Shown: piece by piece, positions 23,078 to 32,443 of the stretch | Layout: each line of letters begins with the position of its first letter | Numbering within the stretch: position 1 is the stretch's first letter | NCBI RefSeq assembly: GCF_000024025.1 | Contig: NC_013131.1 | Location: 4,836,001 to 4,900,000, forward strand | Length of the DNA stretch: 64,000 bases | DNA from: Catenulispora acidiphila DSM 44928 | GTDB lineage: Bacteria > Actinomycetota > Actinomycetes > Streptomycetales > Catenulisporaceae | Direction of reading: 5' to 3' | Made by a program: the position numbers and the translations under genes | Notes under the pieces: model-generated | The model's database searches: none | Seen by the model: the letters and a program-made list of their open reading frames with translations, nothing else | What the model was told of the DNA's origin: nothing

Positions 23078-24496
23078 TCAGCTCGCGACACAGGAAATGC
23101 CGCCGAGCGGTTGGTTCGCGCCGTTGACCACCATGCCCCACGACGTCGCCGCACCCGGTGCCAGGGACCCGTTGTACGACACGGAGTTCGCGGTCACCGC
23201 CTGCCCGGATTGCGTGGCGGTCACGTTCCAGGAGTTGGCGATCGTCTGGCTTCCGGCGAAGGAGAAACGCACCGCCCACTGCGAGGAGGCGACCTTGCCG
23301 GTATTGGTGACCGTGAACGCGAGTTGGTAGCCGCTGGACCAGGAACCTGTCACCGAGGAGGTGACCGAGCAGCCGGAGGCGGGTGCGGAGCTGGAGGGCG
23401 AGCTCGGCGGGGTCGACGGTCCCGATGAGCTCGGCGAACTCGGCGGAGTGGACGGACTCGAGGCGCTGGTACTCGGCGTCGTGCTGGGACTCGAACTCGG
23501 CGAGCTCGGTCCCGAACCCGGCGTCGTCGTGTACGGGACCTGTGTGTAGGCCGCGCTGCAGCTGCCCCCGCAGGAGGACGGCAGCGAGAAGCTGTAGACC
23601 TGACCGCCGTTGATCAGATTGTCCGAGGCGTCGGTCACCCGGATCTGGTAGCTGGAGCCGGCGGTCGCGGTCGGCGCGATGATGTACGACTGCCCCATGT
23701 CGCTGTCCATCGCCGCCGAGACCCAGGTCCCGGACGCCGACAGGTACTGCACGCCGTGGATCCCGTTCGCCAGGTGCGAGACCGAGATCGCCGGCCAGTA
23801 CACCTGCGCGCCCTGCATGAAACCGATGTTGATGTCGCCGCTGTAGCCCGGAGCGCTGATGAACTGCCAGCTCACCTGGCGGTTGTTCCAGTGGTTCAGC
23901 AGGTCGCCGACCGCGGAGCCGTTGAGCTGGAAGCGGTTGATCGAGTCGGTGTGCAGGTCGATGTGGTACGGATCGTCACGGCACCAGGCGTTGGAGTCCG
24001 CGCAGCTGTCGGCGACCAGCATGTTCAGCGTCGCGCCGTTGTACTTGTCGGCGACCCACGAGCCGTTGCGGCAGAACGGCTGGTTCGGCGCGCCGTCGTT
24101 GGTGCCGGTGCACAGGTCGCCGATGCTGACCTTCACCCAGCGGCCGCAGTTCAGACCGTTGTCGAACATGCCCAGGATGCTCGCCTGTGCCGGCGGCACC
24201 GGACGCGTGAACTGGTTGTAGTTCCCCGGGGTGTTGAAGACGTTGAGGGCGATGAAGTCCTGCGAGTCCAGGTTCGCCTGCGGCACGCCGCAGCCGCCGT
24301 AGGGCGCCCCGAGCCCGTCGAAGTGGGTCGCGTTCCCGGTCACCGGGGACGACGTGCCGCCCACGCCGAGCGCCTGCGCCGGGCTGGTGAGCACCGCGGC
24401 GGTCAGGGCGACGACGAGCGCGGCGGCGGCGGCCACGGCGGTGCGCACGACGGCGCGGCGGCGGCGGGACGGTGGTGCCGGTCTGGGGCTGCGCAC
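23078..24496 (-). CDS. Secreted bacterial expansin-like protein with CBM2
   Basis: 472 residues. After a long Arg-rich signal peptide (about 1-43) comes a double-psi beta-barrel domain (about 50-200: [59 protein letters not shown]). A second beta-sandwich domain follows (about 215-325, beginning [13 protein letters not shown]). A Ser/Pro linker (about 330-372) leads to a C-terminal CBM2 (about 375-472; [17 protein letters not shown] equivalents). Expansins loosen cellulose non-hydrolytically. The GTG start follows AGGAGCC. It is divergent from an LPMO-CBM2 operon, so the two disrupting activities share a control region. Confidence 0.85.
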   Translation of the reverse strand: MRSPRPAPPSRRRRAVVRTAVAAAAALVVALTAAVLTSPAQALGVGGTSSPVTGNATHFDGLGAPYGGCGVPQANLDSQDFIALNVFNTPGNYNQFTRPVPPAQASILGMFDNGLNCGRWVKVSIGDLCTGTNDGAPNQPFCRNGSWVADKYNGATLNMLVADSCADSNAWCRDDPYHIDLHTDSINRFQLNGSAVGDLLNHWNNRQVSWQFISAPGYSGDINIGFMQGAQVYWPAISVSHLANGIHGVQYLSASGTWVSAAMDSDMGQSYIIAPTATAGSSYQIRVTDASDNLINGGQVYSFSLPSSCGGSCSAAYTQVPYTTTPGSGPSSPSSSPSTTPSTSASSPSTPPSSPSSSGPSTPPSSPSSSAPASGCSVTSSVTGSWSSGYQLAFTVTNTGKVASSQWAVRFSFAGSQTIANSWNVTATQSGQAVTANSVSYNGSLAPGAATSWGMVVNGANQPLGGISCVAS

Positions 24497-24873
24497 GATG
24501 GCGGCTCCTGTCGATCAGGTCGGGTGGGGGTCTGGTCGGGGCGGGCCCGGTGGCTGCTCGGCAGTCATGGCCCGGAAGCCCGGTGGCCGCATCTCGGCAG
24601 TGGCATGGTCCGCCGAGGGCTCGAACAGCGTCAAAACCCTGCGACACGGCCGCAGGTCGTCGGCGCCCCGCCGCGAAACTTTCGCCGAACCCCGTCCGCG
24701 GTGCGGCGTGCCTGTTCATCTCAGTACGGGCTCTGACATGCCCGTTCGATTTCCTTCGACGAATCAGCCGCCGCGGGGAGTTTTCAGAGCCGGGTAACGG
24801 TCCGCGTCGCCAGAGCTACGCTCCGCCCGAAACAGTCCGCACAGTCCGCCGCATCCGTGGAAAGGCGAGCGAT
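24497..24873. other. Intergenic control region between expansin and LPMO
   Basis: 377 bp without a gene I can support. It must contain divergent promoters for the expansin and the LPMO operon. I find no CebR-like TGGGAGCGCTCCCA box and no convincing palindrome. Confidence 0.5.
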
Positions 24874-25917
24874 GTGAGCAGAAAGATCCCCAGGAAGGTC
24901 GCCGGCGTGCTGCTCGCGCTGGCCGGCCTGATCGCGACCGTCACCTTCGCACCGACGGCCTCGGCGCACGGGGCGCTGATGATCCCCGGCAGCCGGACGT
25001 TCTTCTGCTACGAGGACGGCCTGACCTCCACCGGCCAGATCGTCCCGCAGAACCCGGCCTGTCAGGCGGCGGTGGCCCAGAGCGGGACCACCCCGCTCTA
25101 CAACTGGTTCGCCGTCGGCAACCGCAGCGGCGCCACCAGCGGCGGCACGGCCGGCTTCATCCCCGACGGCAAGCTGTGCAGCGGCAACAGCAACTACTAC
25201 GACTTCTCAGGGTTCGACCAGGTCAGCACCGCTTGGCCGGTCACGCACCTGACCTCCGGCGCGGACATCACCATCAACTACAACCGGTGGGCCGCGCACC
25301 CCGGCACGTTCAGCCTCTACATCACGAAGGACGGCTGGGACCAGACCAAGCCCCTGACCTGGGCTGACATGGAGCCGGCGCCGTTCTCCACGGCCACCGA
25401 CCCGACCAACACCGGGACCGTCGCGACGCTGCAGAGCTACTACTCCTGGAACGCGAAGCTGCCGGCGAACAAGACCGGGCACCACATCATCTACTCGGTC
25501 TGGGCCCGCTCGGACAGCTCCGAGACCTTCTACGGCTGCTCCGACGTCGTCTTCGACGGCGGCACCGGCCAGGTCACCGGCATCGGCGCGACCGCACCGC
25601 CGCCGGTCTCAGCACCCTGCAAGGCGACGTACTCGATCACCAACTCCTGGAGCGGCGGCTTCCAGGGACAGATCACCGTGACGAACCCCGGAACCACTCC
25701 CATGAACAAGTGGACGGTCGGCTGGGTGCTGGCGGACGGCGAGTCCGTGGTCAGCGCGTGGAACGGGACGTTGTCGCAGTCCGGCTCGCTGGCGTCGATG
25801 AAGTCGGCGGACTGGAACTCCCAACTCGCGGCCGGGGCGAGCACGTCCGTCGGCTTCGTCGCGAATCAGACCACTGCTCCCGCACAGCCGGAGAGCCTTT
25901 CCTGCACGAGTCCGTAG
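24874..25917 (+). CDS. Secreted AA10 lytic polysaccharide monooxygenase with CBM2
   Basis: 347 residues. The signal peptide ends ...PTASA, exposing His32 (HGALMIPGSRTFFCYEDG) as the first mature residue, as needed for the copper histidine brace. His142 in NRWAAHPGTFSLYITKDGW is the second brace residue. The AA10 domain runs to about 232 and includes HHIIYSVWARSDSSETFYGCSDV; a short linker and a CBM2 follow (about 245-347; ITNSWSGGFQGQITVTN). It oxidatively cleaves cellulose or chitin using copper. The GTG at 24874 gives a proper signal peptide. It is the first of four closely spaced genes; the next encodes a Met-rich lipoprotein. Confidence 0.95.
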   Translation: MSRKIPRKVAGVLLALAGLIATVTFAPTASAHGALMIPGSRTFFCYEDGLTSTGQIVPQNPACQAAVAQSGTTPLYNWFAVGNRSGATSGGTAGFIPDGKLCSGNSNYYDFSGFDQVSTAWPVTHLTSGADITINYNRWAAHPGTFSLYITKDGWDQTKPLTWADMEPAPFSTATDPTNTGTVATLQSYYSWNAKLPANKTGHHIIYSVWARSDSSETFYGCSDVVFDGGTGQVTGIGATAPPPVSAPCKATYSITNSWSGGFQGQITVTNPGTTPMNKWTVGWVLADGESVVSAWNGTLSQSGSLASMKSADWNSQLAAGASTSVGFVANQTTAPAQPESLSCTSP

Positions 25918-25924
25918 GCGCGCC

Positions 25925-26872
25925 ATGCCTATGTCGGTTTCCTCATCGCTGCGGCGCGCGCTGGTGTTGGCTGTCGCCGCCTGTGTTCTCGCTGCCTGCG
26001 GTCACTCCTCGGGCGCCAAAAGCGTGAGCGGCATGGACATGAAGGGCATGGACGGCGCCAACGGCATGAACATGAACATGGGCGGCTCCGGCGACGACAT
26101 GCCGGGGATGGCGGAGCCCAGCGGTCCGAAGATCGTCGCCGCGGCAGCCTCCGACAACGGGCTCCACGGCGCGGTCGGCGGCTACTCCTACGTCGCCGAC
26201 GCCTCGACCGTCGCCGCGGGCTCCGCCGTGCCGTTCACGTTCCATATCAACGGTCCCAGCGGCAAGGCCGTCACGCGGTTCCAGCCGTACGAAGGCCAGC
26301 TGCTCGTGTTCTACGTCGTCCGCACGGACCTCGGCGACTTCCGTCAGCTGACGGCGTCGATGCGTGCGGACGGGACGTGGACGGTGCCGCTCCCGGCGCT
26401 GCCGGCCGGCTCCTACCGCACCTACATCACGTTCGCGGCGCCGGACTCCAGCGCCGGAACCCCTTTGTCGTACTCGCTATCGCAGCCGCTGACGGTCCCC
26501 GGTAGCGCGGCGGGCGTCACACTGCCCGCCGCGTCCGACACCGCGACCGCCGACGGCTACGCGCTCCGGCTCACCGGCTCGCCCCACCAAGGCGGCGAAA
26601 CAGGCCTCGGAGTCGCCGTCACCAAGGACGGCAAGCCGGTTCAACAGTTCGACCGGCTCCTGGACGGCTACGCGCACCTGACCGCGTTCCACAGCGGCGA
26701 CGCGGCGTTCGCCCGGGCGCTGTCCACCGGACGCTCCGCCGGGGGCGCCAGCGGTGCGGGAGCCCTGACCGCACAGATCCTGTTCCCCGAGCCCGGCGCG
26801 TGGCGGCTGTTCGTCCAATTCCAGACGTCGGGAGTCGTGCACACGGCGGCGTTCACGGTGGAGGTGCCCTGA
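25925..26872 (+). CDS. Met-rich lipoprotein, putative copper-binding partner of the LPMO
   Basis: 315 residues. A lipoprotein signal ends at Cys25 (VLAACG). Residues 37-62 are strikingly Met/Gly/Asp-rich (GMDMKGMDG, NGMNMNMGG, DDMPGM), a composition typical of periplasmic or outer copper carriers. The rest looks like two beta-sandwich domains (YSYVADASTVAAGSAVPFTF; ADGYALRLTGSP...). I do not recognise a named family. The ATG is 7 bp after the LPMO stop, and the gene end overlaps the next start by 1 nt. Delivery of copper to the LPMO or protection from excess copper is an inference from composition and position. Confidence 0.75.
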   Translation: MPMSVSSSLRRALVLAVAACVLAACGHSSGAKSVSGMDMKGMDGANGMNMNMGGSGDDMPGMAEPSGPKIVAAAASDNGLHGAVGGYSYVADASTVAAGSAVPFTFHINGPSGKAVTRFQPYEGQLLVFYVVRTDLGDFRQLTASMRADGTWTVPLPALPAGSYRTYITFAAPDSSAGTPLSYSLSQPLTVPGSAAGVTLPAASDTATADGYALRLTGSPHQGGETGLGVAVTKDGKPVQQFDRLLDGYAHLTAFHSGDAAFARALSTGRSAGGASGAGALTAQILFPEPGAWRLFVQFQTSGVVHTAAFTVEVP

Positions 26873-28134
26873 TGTACCGCAATCGCGCTTTCCTACGCAG
26901 CGTCCGCGTTCTCGCGGTCGCGGCTGCGGCTGTGCTGGCCATGTCGGCCATGTTCGTACTCGGATCCAGACCCGCCGAGGGCGCCGGGACCGGCTGCACG
27001 GTCGCCTATCAGGTGAATCAGTGGAACACCGGCTTCACCGCCGATATGACGGTCACCAACGGCGGTCCGGCGGTGAGCGCGTGGACGGCGACCTGGTCGT
27101 GGACCGGGAACCAGCAGGTCACGTCCGGATGGAACGCGCAGGTCAGTCAGAGCGGTCAGCAGGTCACGGCGACCAACGAGCCGTACAACGGCTCGGTCGC
27201 GGCCGGGGCGACGGTCGCCTTCGGGTTTCAGGGCACGTATTCCGGCACGAACAGCGCGCCTGTGAACTTCGCGTTCAACGGCGTGGCGTGCAGTGGCCTC
27301 GGCACGCCGAGCTCGCCGTCGAGCACGCCTTCCACGCCGCCTTCCAGCTCGCCCTCTAGCTCACCGTCCACCTCGCCCTCTACTTCACCCTCCAGTTCAC
27401 CGTCCAGCTCGCCGTCCAGTTCGCCGAGCAGCGGACCGTGCCCGGCGACGGCAGTCTTCTGCGACGGCTTGGAGAATCAGAGCTCGACCACACCGTCCGG
27501 CCGCTGGTCGATCGCCACCCCGAGCTGTTCGGGGACCGGCACCGCCGCGATCACCACCGCGCAGGCGCACGCCGGGCTGAAGTCCCTGGAGATCGACGGT
27601 CGCGGCACGTACTGCGACCACGTCTTCGCCAGCGACACCACCGACATGGCGAGCGCCGCGCCGACCTGGTACGTCCGATTCTGGATCAAGCACACCGCGC
27701 CGCTGCCGACCAACCACACGACCTTCCTGGCGTTGAACGACTCCGCGCACGGCAACACCGACCTGCGGCTCGGAGCCCAGAACGGCGCGCTGATGTGGAA
27801 CCGGCAGTCCGACGACGCCACGCTGCCGGACCAGAGCCCGAACGGGGTCGCGCAGAGCGTCACACTGCCGACCGGAGCCTGGGAATGTCTGGAGTTCTCC
27901 GTGAGTGGCAGCAACGGCCAGATCCACACCTGGTACAACGGCAGCCCGGTCGCGGGCCTGACCGAGGACGGCGTGGCGACGCCGGACACCGACGACCAGT
28001 GGCTGGCTGGGAGCGGAGCGTCCTGGCGTCCGCAGCTCACCGATCTGAAGCTCGGCTGGGAGAACTACAGCAACGGCGACGACACGCTGTGGTTCGACGA
28101 CGTGGTGTTGAGCACGAGCCGGATCGGATGTTGA
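26872..28134 (+). CDS. Secreted CBM2-Cip1-like protein
   Basis: 420 residues. A signal peptide (about 1-40) is followed by CBM2 (about 42-143) and a Ser/Pro/Thr linker (about 145-190). The C-terminal domain (about 200-420) closely resembles Trichoderma reesei Cip1 as I remember it: NRQSDDATLPD, SPNGVAQSVTLPTGAWEC, and the ending WFDDVVLSTSRIGC. Cip1 is a cellulose-induced secreted protein with a lyase-like beta fold and no proven enzymatic activity. The module order (CBM before linker before Cip1) is reversed relative to the fungal protein. It is coupled to the Met-rich lipoprotein gene through TGATG. Role in biomass degradation inferred. Confidence 0.85.
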   Translation: MYRNRAFLRSVRVLAVAAAAVLAMSAMFVLGSRPAEGAGTGCTVAYQVNQWNTGFTADMTVTNGGPAVSAWTATWSWTGNQQVTSGWNAQVSQSGQQVTATNEPYNGSVAAGATVAFGFQGTYSGTNSAPVNFAFNGVACSGLGTPSSPSSTPSTPPSSSPSSSPSTSPSTSPSSSPSSSPSSSPSSGPCPATAVFCDGLENQSSTTPSGRWSIATPSCSGTGTAAITTAQAHAGLKSLEIDGRGTYCDHVFASDTTDMASAAPTWYVRFWIKHTAPLPTNHTTFLALNDSAHGNTDLRLGAQNGALMWNRQSDDATLPDQSPNGVAQSVTLPTGAWECLEFSVSGSNGQIHTWYNGSPVAGLTEDGVATPDTDDQWLAGSGASWRPQLTDLKLGWENYSNGDDTLWFDDVVLSTSRIGC

Positions 28135-28182
28135 GAGTTTCCATCCCCTGATAAACCATCGATCCCGAAAGGAACCACCATT

Positions 28183-30282
28183 TTGAGAGTGGGGAGAGTA
28201 GGTACGCTCGCCACGGCCGGGCTGCTCGCCGTGAGCGGCGCCGTGGCCGCCGTGCCGGGCGGCAGTGCCGCGGCGTCCGCGGTCACGGCGGCGAGCTCGA
28301 CCGCTGCCGCCTCGTCCGTCAACGTCAGCGTCAACACTTTGGAAGGCCTCGGCACGATCCCCGCCACCGGCTACGGGTTGAACAGCGCGGTCTGGGACAG
28401 CCAGATGAACACCCCGTCGGTGCAGGGTCTGCTCGGCCAAGCCGGGATCGGGATGCTGCGCTACCCCGGTGGTTCCTATGGCGATATGTACCATTGGCAG
28501 ACCAATACCGCTCCCGGCGGCTACGTGGCGCCGGGCACCGACTTCGACTCCTTCATGGGCACCGTCAAGACCATCGGCGCGCAGCCCATCCTGATCGCCA
28601 ACTACGGCACCGGCACGCCGGAGGAAGCCGCCGCCTGGGTCCAGTACGCCAATGTCACCAAGGGCTATGGCGACAAGTACTGGGAAGTCGGCAACGAGAA
28701 CTACGGCAACGGCTACTACGGCAGCGGCTGGGAGGCCGATGACCACAGCAGCAAGAGCCCGACCACTTATGCGCAGAACGTCATCCAGTACAGCAAGGCG
28801 ATGAAGGCGGTCGACCCCACGATCAAGGTCGGCGCCGTGCTGACCATGCCCGGCAACTGGCCCGACGGCTCCGTGGCGACCGGCGATTCCGCTGACTGGA
28901 ACCGCACGGTCCTGTCGATCGCGGGCTCGGCGGTCGACTTCGTCATCGTGCACTGGTATCCGAACGGCACCGGTGCCGCCACCGCGCTGACCGAACCGGA
29001 CCAGCTGCCCGGGGAACTGTCGCAGCTGCGCAGCGAGATCAATGAGTACGGCGGAGCCAACGCCTCCCGTCTCGGCGTGGCGCTGACTGAGGTGAACGCC
29101 GGCGTCGACGAGGACACGCAGCCTGATGCGCTGTTCGGCGCGGACACCTACTTCACGGCGCTGGAGCAGGGCGTGTTCACGGTCGACTGGTGGGACACCC
29201 ACAACGGACCGACGCAGATCAGCACCGCACCCGACGGCGCCACGGATTACGACGACTGGGGTGTGCTGTCCAGCGGCACGTGCGTGGGCTCGGTCTGCGA
29301 ACCGGCGATGAACACCCCGTTCCCGAGCTACTACGCCATCAGCATGCTGAGCAAGCTCGGACATCCGGGAGACCAGATGGTCCGAGCCGGCACCGACCAG
29401 CAACTCGTCGCGGCGCACGCCGTGAAGCAGGCCAACGGGAACCTGGCCGTGATGCTGGTGAACAAGGACCCTGCGAACGCGTACACGGTGAACCTGCACT
29501 ACTCCGGCTACACGCCGAGCACCGCGACGCCGACCGTCTACACCTACGGCGACGAAGCCAGCTCGATCACCTCGGCGGCGCAGGGCAGTAGCGCGGTCCA
29601 GACCTTGCCGCCCTACTCGATCGAGACTGTCGTCCTGACTCCGTCCGGCAACCATGTCAGTACTCTGAAGGCACCGGGCTCACCGGTTGTCTCCCAGGTC
29701 ACCGATACGCAGGCGACGGTGAGCTGGACTCCCTCCAGCGGCGGCACCGCCACCCGCTACGAGATCTACCGGCAGTTCGGCACGACCAGCGAACTGCTGG
29801 CCGAGTCGACGTCCACCTCGGCGACGATCGCCAACCTGGTTCCCGGCACCGGCTATACGTTTAACGTCCTCGCCACGGACCAGAGCGGCAACCTGTCTCC
29901 GCCCTCGGATCCGCTCACCTTCACCACCGGCACGCCGGCCGCCAGCACCTGCGCGGTGGACTACCAGGTCACCTCGGGCTGGGGGAGCGGCTACGTCACC
30001 GCGATCACCGTCACCGACACCGGGCCCGCCCCGATCAACGGCTGGTCGCTGACCTTCACCTTCCCCAGTACCAGCGAAACGCTGTCCTCCGGCTGGAACG
30101 CCACCTGGACCGGGACCGGCCAGAACATCGAGGCCACCAGCCTGAGCTGGAACGCGAACCTGGCGGCGAACGGCGGCAACTCCGCCAGCATCGGGTTCGT
30201 CGGGAACAACACCGGCGCTTATCCCTCGCCGGCGGCGATCAGCTTGAACGGGACGGTCTGTAGTACCACCTACAGCTCCTGA
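28183..30282 (+). CDS. Secreted clan GH-A glycoside hydrolase with FN3 and CBM2
   Basis: 699 residues. Signal peptide about 1-45. The TIM-barrel domain (about 48-370) has Glu172 in YWEVGNENYG as probable acid/base and Glu303 in VALTEVNAG as probable nucleophile. A C-terminal beta-domain (about 390-485) follows, then fibronectin type III (about 495-585; TRYEIYRQFGTTSELLAE) and CBM2 (about 588-699). The architecture recalls alpha-L-arabinofuranosidase/GH39-GH44-GH51-like enzymes; I cannot fix the family. The start is a TTG at 28183 with AAAGGA 9 nt upstream. It lies 48 bp after the Cip1-like gene and is probably in the same operon. Confidence 0.8.
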   Translation: MRVGRVGTLATAGLLAVSGAVAAVPGGSAAASAVTAASSTAAASSVNVSVNTLEGLGTIPATGYGLNSAVWDSQMNTPSVQGLLGQAGIGMLRYPGGSYGDMYHWQTNTAPGGYVAPGTDFDSFMGTVKTIGAQPILIANYGTGTPEEAAAWVQYANVTKGYGDKYWEVGNENYGNGYYGSGWEADDHSSKSPTTYAQNVIQYSKAMKAVDPTIKVGAVLTMPGNWPDGSVATGDSADWNRTVLSIAGSAVDFVIVHWYPNGTGAATALTEPDQLPGELSQLRSEINEYGGANASRLGVALTEVNAGVDEDTQPDALFGADTYFTALEQGVFTVDWWDTHNGPTQISTAPDGATDYDDWGVLSSGTCVGSVCEPAMNTPFPSYYAISMLSKLGHPGDQMVRAGTDQQLVAAHAVKQANGNLAVMLVNKDPANAYTVNLHYSGYTPSTATPTVYTYGDEASSITSAAQGSSAVQTLPPYSIETVVLTPSGNHVSTLKAPGSPVVSQVTDTQATVSWTPSSGGTATRYEIYRQFGTTSELLAESTSTSATIANLVPGTGYTFNVLATDQSGNLSPPSDPLTFTTGTPAASTCAVDYQVTSGWGSGYVTAITVTDTGPAPINGWSLTFTFPSTSETLSSGWNATWTGTGQNIEATSLSWNANLAANGGNSASIGFVGNNTGAYPSPAAISLNGTVCSTTYSS

Positions 30283-30298
30283 AACCGGGGATAGAGCG

Positions 30299-30331
30299 GC
30301 TGCCGAGGTCGATGCCTCCGACCTCGGCAGC
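30299..30331. terminator. Bidirectional hairpin terminator
   Basis: A 13-bp perfect stem (30299-30311 with 30319-30331) and a 7-nt loop between the convergent glycosidase and condensation-domain genes. Confidence 0.8.
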
Positions 30332-30377
30332 ACTACGCTTCGTTCGGCTTTCAGTACAGTCGGAACTGGCGGGATAG

Positions 30378-32168
30378 TCAGTGTGCCGATATTCGTGTAC
30401 TGAGCTGCGGCTGCAACGCCGCCTGCACCGCGACCTCCTCGATCTCCCGGACCAGGCTCTCGATCTGGGCCGGCGACATGCCGTGGGTGTCGGCCTCGAC
30501 GGTGAGCGTGACGGCGTCGGGGCCGTCGTCGACGTGCAGGAACAGCCGCTCGACCGGATCGTTGCGGCGCTGGATCCAGGTGAAGCGGCTGGCGGCGCGC
30601 ACCTTGGCGAACTCCTCGGCAGTCACCGCTGTCTCCGGCGCGGGTACAGCCGAGTCCATGCTGCGGCGGTCGTTCAAGAAGGACGCGATGTCCAGCTCGG
30701 CGCCGCGGTCCCGACCGGTGCTCTCCACCAGCTCATTGAGTTGCTCGGGGTCGAAGTAGCTGTGCTTGAGCGCGTTCATCGCCGCCGGGCCCGCGCGTTC
30801 GATCACGTCCTCGACGGTTCCGTCGGCGACGTCGAGCAGCACGATTCCGGCTTGCGCGGCGTGGCAGACGACGTCGGCCAGCTGATGCCGGAAGCGGTTG
30901 CCGATGACCGGGCGGAACAGCGCCGGGTGCACGCCGGTGACGTGCGCCAGCGCGATTCCGTATACCGCGAACAGGATCCGGGTCGGGTCGGCGCCGGTGC
31001 GTTCTCGGATCGCCGCCAGCGCCGGGCGCAGCGCGGGGGAGTAATACTCCGCGCTCCAGAAGCGTGGACGGCGCGGGTCCCCCGAGGGCGGGAACGTCGG
31101 CGTCGGCATCACCCGCAGGATGTCGCCGAAGTGTCGCATGGCTCTGTCACTGTGCCGGCGGCCGGCGGCCGAGGTCTGCCATTCCGTCTGCTCCAGCTGT
31201 TGGAGCCCGGACGGCTTCTCGCGCGACCGGGTCGCGACGTCGCGCAGCATGGTCTCGGCGCCGCCGCCGTCCAGCGCCAGGTGGTGCATCGCGACGGCCA
31301 GGCGGACCGCCTCGCCGCCCTGCCGCACCACGCCCATCCGTACCGGCCATTCCACGCGCAGGTCGTACGGCAGGTGTTGGTAGTGGTCTGATATCGCGGT
31401 GGCGAGGGCGTCGGCGGCCTCGGGACCGCCGTCGGGGTCCGCGTCGAAGACGTCCAGATACGTGGTTCCGGACGACGACAGCTCCTGGCGCAGCCGGCCT
31501 TCCTCATCGAAGCGCAGCAGGGTACGCATCGAGGGGAATCGGCTGTGCAGATAAGCGAGTTCGTCGGCGATCGCCTCGACCGGCGTGCCGGGATCCACGG
31601 GGCGCCAGCCGCCCAAGGGCAGCCAGTTGCCCTGCCGGGTCATGGACTGCCAGATCTCGTGCTGCCCCCACGTGAGCTTGGCGACGCCTTCCCCGTCGCC
31701 GGCGAACTCCACCGCCACGCGCTCGACGGGCACCGGCACCGGATCGACGGCGGATCCCACCCCGGGCAGCCGCGCCCCGGCGATCTCAGCGACCTGATGC
31801 AGCCAGGTCTCCGTCCGCCGCCGCTCGAGCTGATCGGCCGGCAGATCCCGGTCAGCGCCCAGAACCAGCACCCGCCGCACGGTAGCGGCCTCGGCAGCAC
31901 TGAGCGCGGACAGCACCGCCGCCTCATGGTCGTCATCAGGATCGGCGCCAGTCTCCAGCGCCAACAGGACATCGGTCTGCACGCGTCCACGCAGCCGAGC
32001 CGAAGCGACCAGGCAGTCGCGAACCGACGGCGCGACCTCCAGGATCCGCTTCTCAACCTCTGCCGGACGCAACAGGCGGCCCTCGCCAAGATCGACGGGG
32101 TCATAGGGAACGAAAGCGGGCTCAGATTCCGGGGTTCGCCCGCGGGCCAGGTGCGAGCCAAGATGCAT
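30378..32168 (-). CDS. Stand-alone condensation-domain protein
   Basis: 596 residues. The first ~150 resemble the C-terminal subdomain of an adenylation domain (RLLRPAEVEKRILEVAPSVRDCLV) without any core A-domain. The rest is an NRPS-type condensation fold, with LTWGQHEIWQSM, the active-site HHLALDGGGAE (HHxxxDG) and FRPVIGNRFRHQL. Such free-standing C domains form amide or ester bonds with carrier-bound or soluble substrates. It lies on the same strand as the siderophore operon, after the PhyH gene, but a 275-bp gap with repeat copy C intervenes, so cotranscription is uncertain. No carrier protein or A domain lies in the window. Its link to the siderophore is an inference. Confidence 0.82.
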   Translation of the reverse strand: MHLGSHLARGRTPESEPAFVPYDPVDLGEGRLLRPAEVEKRILEVAPSVRDCLVASARLRGRVQTDVLLALETGADPDDDHEAAVLSALSAAEAATVRRVLVLGADRDLPADQLERRRTETWLHQVAEIAGARLPGVGSAVDPVPVPVERVAVEFAGDGEGVAKLTWGQHEIWQSMTRQGNWLPLGGWRPVDPGTPVEAIADELAYLHSRFPSMRTLLRFDEEGRLRQELSSSGTTYLDVFDADPDGGPEAADALATAISDHYQHLPYDLRVEWPVRMGVVRQGGEAVRLAVAMHHLALDGGGAETMLRDVATRSREKPSGLQQLEQTEWQTSAAGRRHSDRAMRHFGDILRVMPTPTFPPSGDPRRPRFWSAEYYSPALRPALAAIRERTGADPTRILFAVYGIALAHVTGVHPALFRPVIGNRFRHQLADVVCHAAQAGIVLLDVADGTVEDVIERAGPAAMNALKHSYFDPEQLNELVESTGRDRGAELDIASFLNDRRSMDSAVPAPETAVTAEEFAKVRAASRFTWIQRRNDPVERLFLHVDDGPDAVTLTVEADTHGMSPAQIESLVREIEEVAVQAALQPQLSTRISAH

Positions 32169-32289
32169 AGCGCATCATATCCCGTTCATATCAGCAGTCA
32201 TCGATAACGCGGCGACTTCCCACCGGGTGAGACGCGCCCGCTTCGGGCGATGGTGATTGGTGGGGGTGTGGGAGGGGTGTGGGCAGGCC

Positions 32290-32402
32290 GGGTTGGTGCG
32301 GCTGGTTTGTGGGTATTTAGAAGCTTTCTACGGCTCCGCGCGGGTGTTGATGGCCTCGCAGGGGACGCAGTTCGGTGGCGGGTATCCGGGTATCGCTGGC
32401 GG
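32290..32402 (+). repeat. Dispersed noncoding repeat, copy C
   Basis: A third copy of the element found at 7.1-7.5 kb: GGGTTGGTGCGGCTGG, TTTAGAAGCTTTCTACGGCT, GTGTTGATGGCCTCGCAGGG, ACGCAGTTCGGTGGCGG. It fills most of the gap between the PhyH oxygenase and the condensation-domain gene. I see no gene in 32169-32443. Confidence 0.82.
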
Positions 32403-32443
32403 CCGACGGTAGTGGCTGCTCACGGCCACGCAGCGGCCTTCGG

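Noticed and set aside
24497-24873. Search for a CebR or other cellulase operator before the expansin and LPMO genes
   Set aside because: No symmetrical motif convincing enough to report.
27397-29655. A 752-codon antisense frame over the Cip1-like and glycosidase genes
   Set aside because: Same reason: Arg/Gly/Val-rich translation without family features, fully overlapped by well-supported genes.
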